A DNA stretch of 15,493 bases from an uncultured Ruminococcus sp. GTDB lineage: Bacteria; Bacillota; Clostridia; Oscillospirales; CAG-272. The position numbers were made by a program, and so were the translations under genes. Shown here piece by piece: positions 7,595-13,777 of the stretch (position 1 is its first letter; every line of letters begins with the position of its first letter). The notes below the pieces were generated by a model. That model did not search any database. It was not told the DNA's origin and worked only from the letters and a program-made list of their open reading frames with translations. Location of the stretch: the NCBI GenBank assembly GCA_902783705.1, contig CACZSA010000258.1:1-15493 (forward strand), given 5' to 3'.

Positions 7595-7612
7595 TGAATA
7601 GAAATCTATTCA
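7595..7612. promoter_or_regulatory. Palindrome, candidate operator of the GH76 gene
   Basis: TGAATAGAAATCTATTCA has perfect 7-bp arms around AAAT. It lies between the -10 box and the ribosome binding site of the minus-strand gene, at or just after the predicted transcript start, where a bound repressor would block transcription. The regulator is not identifiable from the window. A short RNA hairpin in the leader is an alternative reading. Confidence 0.5.
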
Positions 7613-7623
7613 TTTTCGCGGTT

Positions 7624-7652
7624 ATTGTACCATATCGCGCATACAATGTCAA
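7624..7652 (-). promoter_or_regulatory. Minus-strand promoter of the GH76 gene
   Basis: Read on the minus strand: TTGACA (7652-7647), a 17-bp spacer and TACAAT (7629-7624). The -35 is a perfect consensus. The predicted transcript start lies near 7617, beside the palindrome at 7595-7612. Confidence 0.8.
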
Positions 7653-7714
7653 GGATGGATCTCGGCTGCGGCACCCTCAATCGTGAACAAAATGTAAATT
7701 CCGCTCCATACCCC

Positions 7715-7743
7715 TTGACTTTTGCTTGTGAATTGTATAAAAT
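7715..7743 (+). promoter_or_regulatory. Promoter of the peroxidase-ohrR-CDF operon
   Basis: TTGACT at 7715-7720, a 17-bp spacer and TAAAAT at 7738-7743; an overlapping TATAAA at 7736-7741 would give a 15-bp spacer. It lies 48 nt before the peroxidase start codon. Confidence 0.7.
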
Positions 7744-7764
7744 TGATTTGCAAACAACAATTCA
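7729..7764. promoter_or_regulatory. Inverted repeat over the peroxidase promoter, candidate OhrR operator
   Basis: TGAATTGT (7729-7736) and ACAATTCA (7757-7764) are 8-bp inverted arms separated by 20 nt. The left arm overlaps the -10 box. AATTGTA at 7731-7737 matches one half of the TACAATT/AATTGTA site known for Bacillus OhrR, and an OhrR-like gene lies in the same operon. The arm orientation and spacing differ from the classical operator, so the assignment is tentative. Confidence 0.4.
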
Positions 7765-7790
7765 TCCCAAATCTCAAAGGAGCATCCACC

Positions 7791-8324
7791 ATGAGCATTT
7801 ACGATTTCACTCTCACCCGCGGCGACGGCGCCGAAGTCTCCCTCGCGGACTATCGCGGCAAGGTCCTCCTGATCGTCAACACGGCGACCGGCTGCGGCTT
7901 CACCCCGCACTACGAGCCCATCGAGAAGATGTACGAGGAATACCACGACAAGGGCCTCGAGATCATCGACGTTCCCTGCAACCAGTTCCGCGAGCAGACG
8001 CCCGGCACCGACGAGGAGATCCGCCAGTTCTGCCAGCTGAAGTACAACACCCAGTTCCCGCAGATGAAGAAATCCGACGTCAACGGTGAGAATGCGCTCC
8101 CGCTCTTCACCTATCTGAAGGAGCAGAAAGGCTTCGAGGGCTTCGGCAAGGGTCCGATGGCCTTGATGATGAGCCAGATGCTCAAGAAGATCCCGAAGGA
8201 GAATCCCGACATCCGCTGGAACTTCACAAAATTCGTCGTCGACCGCGAGGGCAACGTCGTGGCGCGCTTCGAGCCGACCGCCGACATGAAGAAGGTCGAG
8301 GAGTGCGTCGTCTCCCTTCTCTGA
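7791..8324 (+). CDS. gpx: Glutathione peroxidase family protein (Cys-type thiol peroxidase)
   Basis: This is a 177-residue thioredoxin-fold peroxidase that reduces hydroperoxides; bacterial Cys-type members usually draw electrons from thioredoxin rather than glutathione. The peroxidatic Cys35 lies in NTATGCGFTPHYEPIE and is encoded by TGC, not a selenocysteine TGA. The rest of the catalytic tetrad is Gln65 (CNQF) and Trp143-Asn144 (RWNFTKF). Cys81 in FCQLKYNTQFP is the resolving cysteine position of the thioredoxin-dependent class. Cys63 is an additional cysteine. ATG 7791 has AAAGGAG upstream; the frame continues upstream to 7722 without a ribosome binding site. It is the first gene of a probable operon with ohrR and a CDF transporter. 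The promoter carries a candidate OhrR half-site, so induction by organic peroxides is likely. Confidence 0.93.
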   Translation: MSIYDFTLTRGDGAEVSLADYRGKVLLIVNTATGCGFTPHYEPIEKMYEEYHDKGLEIIDVPCNQFREQTPGTDEEIRQFCQLKYNTQFPQMKKSDVNGENALPLFTYLKEQKGFEGFGKGPMALMMSQMLKKIPKENPDIRWNFTKFVVDREGNVVARFEPTADMKKVEECVVSLL

Positions 8325-8388
8325 TTCAATGATCCGGGGGGATTGCCTCGACAACAGGCACTATCATTTTGAAAGAAGAGGCTGAATT

Positions 8389-8847
8389 ATGGAAAACTAC
8401 GAACAGCTCAAGCTCGACAATCAGCTCTGCTTCCCGCTCTACGCCTGTGCGAAGGAGGTCGTGCGTCTCTATACGCCCTTCCTCGATCCGCTCGGGCTGA
8501 CCTACACGCAGTATATCACGATGATGGCGATGTGGGAGCACCGGGAAATCAGTGTGAAGGAGCTCGGACGCCTTCTGTGGCTTGACTCCGGCACGCTCAC
8601 GCCCCTGCTCAAAAAGCTGGAGGCGAAGGGCTTTGTCACCCGCACAAGATCTCTGAAAGACGAAAGAAGCGTGACCGTCGCGCTGACGGACAAGGGGGAC
8701 GCTTTGAAGGAGCAGGCCGCGTCCATCCCCTTCAAAGTCGGATCCTGCCTCTGCATCGAACCCGGGGAAGCCGCCGCGCTGCACGACACGCTTCACCGGA
8801 TCCTTGCGCGGTTCTCCGGGGAGGGCGAAGATGGACAGAAGCAGTAA
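8389..8847 (+). CDS. ohrR: OhrR-like MarR-family peroxide-sensing repressor
   Basis: This is a 152-residue MarR-family winged-helix regulator with the OhrR signature: Cys14 in LDNQLCFPLY, LTYTQYITMMAMWE at 37-50 and LDSGTLTPLLKKLEAKGFVTR at 65-85, with the wing arginine in DERSV at 91-95. In OhrR, oxidation of the N-terminal cysteine by organic hydroperoxides releases DNA. Two C-terminal cysteines (Cys120, Cys122) lie about 106-108 residues after Cys14. That matches the spacing of the resolving cysteine in the two-Cys Xanthomonas OhrR and suggests a disulfide mechanism; one-Cys Bacillus OhrR lacks it. The usual partner ohr is absent from this window, and a glutathione peroxidase takes its place 64 nt upstream. 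The ribosome binding site is weak (AAGAAGAGG region). Its stop overlaps the CDF start. Probable targets are its own operon. Confidence 0.9.
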   Translation: MENYEQLKLDNQLCFPLYACAKEVVRLYTPFLDPLGLTYTQYITMMAMWEHREISVKELGRLLWLDSGTLTPLLKKLEAKGFVTRTRSLKDERSVTVALTDKGDALKEQAASIPFKVGSCLCIEPGEAAALHDTLHRILARFSGEGEDGQKQ

Positions 8848-9931
8848 AATCGTACGCGTAAGCATCATCGGCATTGCCGCCAACATCGTGCTCGCCGCCT
8901 TCAAAGCCGCGGTGGGACTCATCTCCGGCTCGATCGCCATCGTGCTCGACGCCGTGAACAATCTCAGCGACGCGTTCTCCTCCGTCGTCACCATCGTCGG
9001 GACGAAGCTGGCGAACCGTCCGGCAGACCGCAAGCATCCCTACGGGCACGGGCGCGTGGAGTACATCACCTCGGTCATCATCGCGGTGATCGTCCTCCTC
9101 GCCGGCGTGACCTCATTCCGCGAGGCGCTCGACGCGATCCTGCATCCCGAGACGGCGTCCTACTCCGTCCCGATGCTCATCATCGTCGCCGCCGCGGTCA
9201 TCGTCAAGTTCCTGCTCGGACGCTTCGTGAAGAAGAAGGGCGAGGAGCTTCACTCCGAATCCCTCGTCGCCTCCGGCACGGACGCGTTCTTCGACGCCGT
9301 GGTCTCCTCGACGACCCTCGTCGGCGCGCTCGTCAGCCTGATCTTCCACTGGAATATCGAGGGCTGGCTCGGCCTCCTGATCTCCGTCCTGATCGTCAAG
9401 GCGGGCGCGGAGATCCTCATGGACGCCCTCTCCAGCATCATCGGCGCGCGGGTGGAGGAGGATCTGACCTCCGCGATCCGCACGAAGATCAACGAGACCG
9501 AGGGCGTGCTCGGGACCTACGACCTGATCCTTCACCGCTACGGCCCGGAGAAGATCATCGGCTCCGCGCACGTGGAGGTTCCCGACGAGCTGACCGCGCG
9601 GGAGATCCACATCCTGACGCGGAAGATCACCGAGAGCATCTTCAAGGAATTCGGCATCATCCTCACGGTCGGCATCTACGCGGCAAACAGCGACAATCCC
9701 GTGATCTCCGCGATCCGCCGCGACGTGGAGACCGTAGCCCTGAAATACCCGCAGATCCTCGGCACGCACGGCTTCTACGTCGAAGAATCCGAACACCGCG
9801 TGAGCGTCGACCTGCTGATGGATTTCGGCGCGGACGCGAAGGAGATCTACCAGAAGTACTGCGAGGAGATCTCCGCGATGCATCCCGACTACCACTTCGA
9901 TATCATCCTCGACAGCGATTTCAGCGACTGA
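8831..9931 (+). CDS. Cation diffusion facilitator (CDF) transporter, probable Mn2+ efflux type
   Basis: This is a 366-residue antiporter of the CDF family, which exports divalent metals in exchange for protons. Six membrane segments lie near 9-31, 34-58, 79-99, 112-130, 155-174 and 177-197. The transport site is Asn43-x3-Asp47 in helix 2 (DAVNNLSD) and Asp151-x3-Asp155 in helix 5 (GTDAFFD). This N-D-D-D set is the pattern of manganese exporters such as MntE, whereas zinc transporters have His in these positions. HPYGHGRVEY at 69-78 is the family loop motif. The cytoplasmic part is long (about 205-366) and seems to hold two ferredoxin-like domains, at about 210-285 and 290-364. ATG 8831 has GGGGAGGG upstream and overlaps the ohrR stop by 17 nt; an upstream alternative at 8804 lacks support. 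A terminator follows. Metal specificity is inferred only. Confidence 0.92.
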   Translation: MDRSSKIVRVSIIGIAANIVLAAFKAAVGLISGSIAIVLDAVNNLSDAFSSVVTIVGTKLANRPADRKHPYGHGRVEYITSVIIAVIVLLAGVTSFREALDAILHPETASYSVPMLIIVAAAVIVKFLLGRFVKKKGEELHSESLVASGTDAFFDAVVSSTTLVGALVSLIFHWNIEGWLGLLISVLIVKAGAEILMDALSSIIGARVEEDLTSAIRTKINETEGVLGTYDLILHRYGPEKIIGSAHVEVPDELTAREIHILTRKITESIFKEFGIILTVGIYAANSDNPVISAIRRDVETVALKYPQILGTHGFYVEESEHRVSVDLLMDFGADAKEIYQKYCEEISAMHPDYHFDIILDSDFSD

Positions 9932-9943
9932 ACCTGACTGTCG

Positions 9944-9976
9944 ACCGCCGTATTCTCCGGAATGCGGCGGTTTTTT
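9944..9976 (+). terminator. Rho-independent terminator after the CDF gene
   Basis: A 12-bp stem with one T-G wobble (ACCGCCGTATTC at 9944-9955 with GAATGCGGCGGT at 9960-9971), a TCCG tetraloop and a run of six T. It closes the gpx-ohrR-CDF operon. Confidence 0.93.
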
Positions 9977-10018
9977 CGCGCATCGGGCGGTATTTCCGTG
10001 AAATTCATAAATTCCCCC

Positions 10019-10047
10019 TTGTTTGTTTTCCTTTCGTATTGTATAAT
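10019..10047 (+). promoter_or_regulatory. Promoter of the MutS-like/Lrp/aminotransferase operon
   Basis: TTGTTT at 10019-10024, a 17-bp spacer and TATAAT at 10042-10047, followed after a 19-nt gap by CAGGAG (10067-10072) and the ATG at 10083. Confidence 0.78.
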
Positions 10048-10082
10048 ACCCGTAAATGGCGACCGACAGGAGTTTTTGATAT

Positions 10083-11711
10083 ATGGCTGAACACGAAACA
10101 CTCGACACCTCCGACATCAGTCTGCTCTATCCCGACGCGGACAGTCTCAGACGGCACATGCTCGGCGAGGAACCGGGGCGGCTCTCCAACATCACGGCGG
10201 AGCAGCTGGAGCTCTACTTCCTCATGGATCTGAAAAGCTGTGACTTCGGATCCTTCTACACCTGCGACCCGGAGGTCATTCTATACAGGCAGGACACCTT
10301 CGAGGACCTGACCAATCACCCGGAGCTCGCGCGGATCCTGCTCAAGATGATCCCGCTGCTCAACGATATCACCGAACTGCGGCGGATGGGCTCCGATTCC
10401 GCGCAGTCCACCGAGGCGTATCTGTACAGCATCACCGAGGTGGAGCTCTACACCACCCTGCTCGACCTTCTCCGCGACGAGCTTCTTCCGCTCGCGCCGG
10501 AGCTCAAGAGCACGGCGTTCCGGCGCTTCGCCGAGCGGATCAACACCCTCACGGGAAGCGATTACTACCGGAACCTCAACGACGAGCTCAAGGAGCTGAC
10601 GTCCCGCGTGCGCGAGATCAAATCCGTCACGATCGGCGTCAACTTCGACTCCCAGCTCCGCGCGGACCGGGCCGGGGTGCTTTCGATCAACAACGAATAC
10701 TTCAAGTCCGGCGAGCTTCTCGACAAGATGCTCCGCCTCGACTTCAAGAACGACGACAAGACCTGCATCGCGCCGCTCGTGCCCTTCCGGAAGGGACAGT
10801 CCGACAACCAGCAGATGGCCCTGCAGAACGCGTTCAACGGCGCGATCGGGGACGTCTTCCGCTCGTCGATCAAATCGTGGAAGCGCGTGATCCAGCACTA
10901 TGTGCTCGATAACACGGACTTTCTCATCCGCATGATGCCGGAGATCGAGTTCGTCACGAAGGCGACCGAGCTCCTCGTCAAGCTGAAGGCCAAGGGATGC
11001 CCGCTCTGCCACCCCGAGATCCGTCCGATGTCCATGAAGGCGTTCGAAGCGAAAGGGCTCTGCAACCCGATCGTCGCGGTCAAGCTCGACAGCCCGGTCG
11101 TTCCGAACGATTTCGTGTTCGACGACAAGGGCATGATCTTCGTGCTCACGGGTCCGAACCGCGGCGGCAAGTCCGTCATCACCTGCGCGGTCGGCATCGC
11201 GTTCGTCATGGCCCAGCTCGGACTCCCCGTCTGCGCGGAATCCTGCGTCATCAGCCCGTGTGACGAGATCTTCACCCACTTCCCCACCGGAAGCGAGGAC
11301 ACGATCGACAAGGGCCGTCTCGGCGAGGAATGCGCGCGGCTCGCGGCGATCTTCGAGGAGGTCACCGAAGACAGCCTCGTGCTCCTCGACGAATCCCTCT
11401 CCTCGACCGGCTCCTTCGAAGGCGCGTACATCGCCTCCGAGGTGCTTCAGGGCTTCTCGATGGTGAAGTGCCGCGGGATCTTTTCCACCCACCTGCACGA
11501 TCTGGCGGCGTCGGTGGATTCCATCAACGAAACCTGTCTCCCGAAGGGCGGCGTCCGGATCGACAACCTCGTGGCGGCCATTGAAAAGGGCTCCCGGAGC
11601 TTCAAGATCCTGCGCGAGCGTCCCGACGGCAAATCCTACGCGCGCGACATCGCCGACAAGTACGGCCTGTCGATCGACAAGATCATGGAGAAAGTGAGGA
11701 AGAATCAATGA
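10083..11711 (+). CDS. MutS-family ATPase lacking the mismatch-recognition domain
   Basis: This is a 542-residue protein with the MutS ATPase at its C-terminus: Walker A TGPNRGGKS at 356-364, Walker B LVLLDE at 432-437, followed by SLSSTGSFEG and the FSTHLHDLA strand (467-475) that replaces the ATHYHEL of true MutS. The front half (about 60-330) is helical and fits the MutS core/lever region (VILYRQDTFEDL near 65-76). The N-terminal mismatch-binding and connector domains of MutS are missing, and so is the C-terminal Smr nuclease domain of MutS2, so neither classical role can be assumed. A CPLCH motif at 306-310 with Cys327 is unusual. ATG 10083 has CAGGAG 10 nt upstream. The stop overlaps the Lrp gene by 4 nt. 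Its relatives in Clostridia are usually annotated only as MutS-like; the substrate is unknown. Confidence 0.88.
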   Translation: MAEHETLDTSDISLLYPDADSLRRHMLGEEPGRLSNITAEQLELYFLMDLKSCDFGSFYTCDPEVILYRQDTFEDLTNHPELARILLKMIPLLNDITELRRMGSDSAQSTEAYLYSITEVELYTTLLDLLRDELLPLAPELKSTAFRRFAERINTLTGSDYYRNLNDELKELTSRVREIKSVTIGVNFDSQLRADRAGVLSINNEYFKSGELLDKMLRLDFKNDDKTCIAPLVPFRKGQSDNQQMALQNAFNGAIGDVFRSSIKSWKRVIQHYVLDNTDFLIRMMPEIEFVTKATELLVKLKAKGCPLCHPEIRPMSMKAFEAKGLCNPIVAVKLDSPVVPNDFVFDDKGMIFVLTGPNRGGKSVITCAVGIAFVMAQLGLPVCAESCVISPCDEIFTHFPTGSEDTIDKGRLGEECARLAAIFEEVTEDSLVLLDESLSSTGSFEGAYIASEVLQGFSMVKCRGIFSTHLHDLAASVDSINETCLPKGGVRIDNLVAAIEKGSRSFKILRERPDGKSYARDIADKYGLSIDKIMEKVRKNQ

Positions 11712-12184
11712 ACGAACTCTTGAAGCTGCTCGAAAACGACGCGCGGCTCTCTCCCGAAGCGCTCGCCCTGATGCTCGACAAGGAGACGGGGGATATCAAA
11801 AAGATGATCGACGAATATGAGCGCGAGGGCGTCATCGTCGGCTATCACACCATGATCGACTGGGACAAGACCGACCGCGAGTACGTCACCGCGATGATCG
11901 AGCTCAAGATCACGCCCCAGCGCGACCGCGGCTACGATCACATCGCGCAGAAGATCTACAATTACCCCGAGGTGGAGACGCTCTACCTCATGTCCGGCGG
12001 CTTTGATCTCGCCGTCTTCATCAAGGGACGGACCATGCGCGAGGTGGCGTTCTTCGTGGCGGAAAAGCTCGCGACGCTCGAAGACGTGGTCTCGACCGCG
12101 ACCCACTTCGTCCTCCGCAAATACAAGGACAACAACGTCGTCTACGGCGCGGTCCCGGTCGACGAGAGGGGCAACGAATTCTGA
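11708..12184 (+). CDS. Lrp/AsnC-family transcriptional regulator
   Basis: This is a 158-residue regulator. The N-terminal winged HTH (about 3-47: LLKLLENDARLSPEALA, then EREGVIVGYHTMIDW) is followed by a RAM ligand-binding domain (about 58-140: VTAMIELKIT, VETLYLMSGGFDLAVFIKG). Family members sense amino acids and assemble as octamers. The first HTH helices are somewhat divergent (LDKETGDIKKMIDEY), so DNA-binding strength may differ. ATG 11708 overlaps the MutS-like stop (ATGA), and the stop overlaps the aminotransferase start by 1 nt (TGATG), giving strong coupling on both sides. The pairing with a class I aminotransferase resembles the Bacillus subtilis alaR-alaT (yugG-yugH) operon, where the Lrp-type protein activates the alanine transaminase operon. 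An alanine-responsive role is therefore plausible but not proven. Confidence 0.9.
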   Translation: MNELLKLLENDARLSPEALALMLDKETGDIKKMIDEYEREGVIVGYHTMIDWDKTDREYVTAMIELKITPQRDRGYDHIAQKIYNYPEVETLYLMSGGFDLAVFIKGRTMREVAFFVAEKLATLEDVVSTATHFVLRKYKDNNVVYGAVPVDERGNEF

Positions 12185-13347
12185 TGGATTACGGGAAGAT
12201 TCTCTCGTCCACCGCGCAGGAGATCAAGCCCTCCGGGATCCGGAAATTCTTCGATCTCCTCGGCGACATGAAGGACGTCATCGCCCTGACGGTGGGCCAG
12301 CCGGATTTTGTCACCCCGTGGCACATCCGCGTCTCCGCCGTCGAATCGCTTGAAAAAGGCAAAACCTACTATACATCCAACAGCGGCACGCTCGAACTCC
12401 GCACGGAGATCGCCGCGTACATGAGCCGCCGCTTCGGGCTGACCTACGATCCGAAGGACGAGATCATCGTCACGGTCGGCGGGAGCGAGGCCATCGACAT
12501 CGCGATGCGCGCGATCGTCAATCCGGGCGACGAGGTGATCGTCCCCCAGCCGTCGTTCGTCTGCTACGGTCCCATCGCGGCGCTGGCAGGCGGGGTCCCG
12601 GTCTTCCTCGAGACGAAGGAGATGGACTGCTTCAAGCTCACGCCCGACGCGCTCCGTGCCGCGATCACGCCGAAGACCAAGCTCCTCGTCCTCCCCTTCC
12701 CGAACAACCCGACCGGTGCGATCATGACGGCGGAGGATCTCGAGGGGATCGCCGAGGTCCTGCGCGGGACGGACATCATGGTCCTCTCCGACGAGATCTA
12801 CAGCGAGCTGACCTACGGCCGCGAGCACGTCTCCATCGCGTCCCTCGACGGCATGCGGGAGCGCACGGTCGTGGTCAACGGCTTCTCGAAGACCTATGCG
12901 ATGACCGGTTGGCGCATGGGCTATACGCTCGCGCCGCGTGAGGTCACGCGTCAGATGCTGAAGATCCACCAGTACGCGATCATGTGCGCGCCGACCGCCT
13001 CCCAGTTCGCCGCCGTCGAAGCGCTGAAGAACGGCGACGAGGACGTCGCGATGATGCGGGCGGAATACAACCGGAGACGGCGCTACCTCGTCGGCGGACT
13101 GCGCGGGATGGGGATCGACTGCTTCCAGCCGGAAGGCGCGTTCTATGTCTACCCGAACATCTCCCGCTTCGGCCTCTCCTCCGAGGAATTCTGCCAGAAG
13201 CTCCTCTACGAGGGCGGCGTCGCGATCGTTCCCGGCACGGCGTTCGGCGACTGCGGCGAGGGCTTCGCGCGGATCTCCTACGCCTACTCGGTGGAGCACA
13301 TCGCGAAGGCGCTCGACCGGATCGAAAAATTCATCGGCACTTTGTAA
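12184..13347 (+). CDS. PLP-dependent class I/II aminotransferase (aspartate/alanine aminotransferase-like)
   Basis: This is a 387-residue fold-type I aminotransferase, normal length for subgroup I-alpha. The PLP lysine is Lys236 in NGFSKTYAMTGWRMGY. Other conserved positions are the NNPTG loop at 174-178, SDEIY at 202-206 (Asp203 pairs with the PLP nitrogen), YYTSNSGTLELR at 62-73 and Arg363 (FARIS), the substrate carboxylate anchor. The Arg363 tail and the start VGQPDFVTPWHI resemble the AlaT/PatA/AspC group that moves amino groups between alanine, aspartate or acetyl-diaminopimelate and 2-oxoglutarate or pyruvate. The substrate cannot be fixed from sequence alone. ATG 12184 shares one base with the Lrp stop, and a GAGAGGGG lies about 12 nt upstream inside the Lrp gene. 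The Lrp partner suggests alanine transamination, as in the alaRT operon. Confidence 0.92.
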   Translation: MDYGKILSSTAQEIKPSGIRKFFDLLGDMKDVIALTVGQPDFVTPWHIRVSAVESLEKGKTYYTSNSGTLELRTEIAAYMSRRFGLTYDPKDEIIVTVGGSEAIDIAMRAIVNPGDEVIVPQPSFVCYGPIAALAGGVPVFLETKEMDCFKLTPDALRAAITPKTKLLVLPFPNNPTGAIMTAEDLEGIAEVLRGTDIMVLSDEIYSELTYGREHVSIASLDGMRERTVVVNGFSKTYAMTGWRMGYTLAPREVTRQMLKIHQYAIMCAPTASQFAAVEALKNGDEDVAMMRAEYNRRRRYLVGGLRGMGIDCFQPEGAFYVYPNISRFGLSSEEFCQKLLYEGGVAIVPGTAFGDCGEGFARISYAYSVEHIAKALDRIEKFIGTL

Positions 13348-13428
13348 AGCGCGCTGCGAGCCGGGCGGAATCGCCGGAAAATGCGGCAAAAAATCCCGTT
13401 TTTTGTGCGGAAAAATTCTCTTCTCCTA

Positions 13429-13457
13429 TTGCATTCCGAAAAAGAATGTGCTATAAT
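13429..13457 (+). promoter_or_regulatory. Promoter of rpmB
   Basis: TTGCAT at 13429-13434, a 17-bp spacer and TATAAT at 13452-13457, with TGC just before it (extended -10). The predicted leader is about 40 nt and contains a small GGTA-ATG-TACC hairpin at 13472-13482. Confidence 0.8.
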
Positions 13458-13504
13458 ACTGCTGTTGACTTGGTAATGTACCCATGGATGGAGGTGTATC
13501 GAAC

Positions 13505-13690
13505 ATGGCAAAGTGCAGCATCTGCGGCAAGGGCGTGACCTTCGGGCACAACGACTCCCATTCCCACCGCAAAACCAACAGATCCTGGAAGCCGAACATC
13601 AGAAAAGTCAAGGCTGTCGTTGACGGCAAACATACGACCGTTGCCGTCTGCTCCCGCTGCCTGCGTTCCGGCAAGGTCGAGCGTGCGTAA
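13505..13690 (+). CDS. rpmB: 50S ribosomal protein L28 (zinc-ribbon form)
   Basis: This is a 61-residue ribosomal protein of the large subunit. MAKCSICGKGVTFGHNDSHS and SHRKTNRSWKPNIRKV are the standard L28 signatures. Two cysteine pairs (Cys4/Cys7 and Cys49/Cys52) make this the zinc-binding C+ form; many bacteria carry a C- form, sometimes as a zinc-starvation paralogue. ATG 13505 is preceded by TGGAGGTG about 9 nt upstream; the frame also contains ATG 13484, which would add seven residues not found in L28. It has its own promoter and terminator, as is common for rpmB in Firmicutes, and no zur-like site is obvious. The product is basic with no internal stop. Confidence 0.97.
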   Translation: MAKCSICGKGVTFGHNDSHSHRKTNRSWKPNIRKVKAVVDGKHTTVAVCSRCLRSGKVERA

Positions 13691-13708
13691 TTTACTCCGC
13701 GCCTGACA

Positions 13709-13743
13709 AAAACTCTCCCTGACTGTTTCACGGAGAGTTTTAT
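13709..13743 (+). terminator. Rho-independent terminator after rpmB
   Basis: AAAACTCTCC at 13709-13718 pairs perfectly with GGAGAGTTTT at 13732-13741. Three further pairs (TGA/TCA) lie inside the loop after a C-C mismatch. The A-rich left and T-rich right flanks allow it to work in both directions. Confidence 0.87.
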
Positions 13744-13777
13744 CATTTTATCGGGGGTATTCCCTTTTCAATTCACC

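Noticed and set aside
10083..11711. Genuine mismatch-repair MutS or MutS2
   Set aside because: The protein lacks the N-terminal mismatch-binding domain of MutS and the Smr domain of MutS2, and it is much shorter than either. No mutL is adjacent.
13360..13405. Possible terminator after the aminotransferase gene
   Set aside because: There is a short GGCG/CGCC stem and an A6/T6 hairpin (CAAAAAA/TTTTTTG), but no GC-rich stem directly followed by a T run. I could not call it with confidence.
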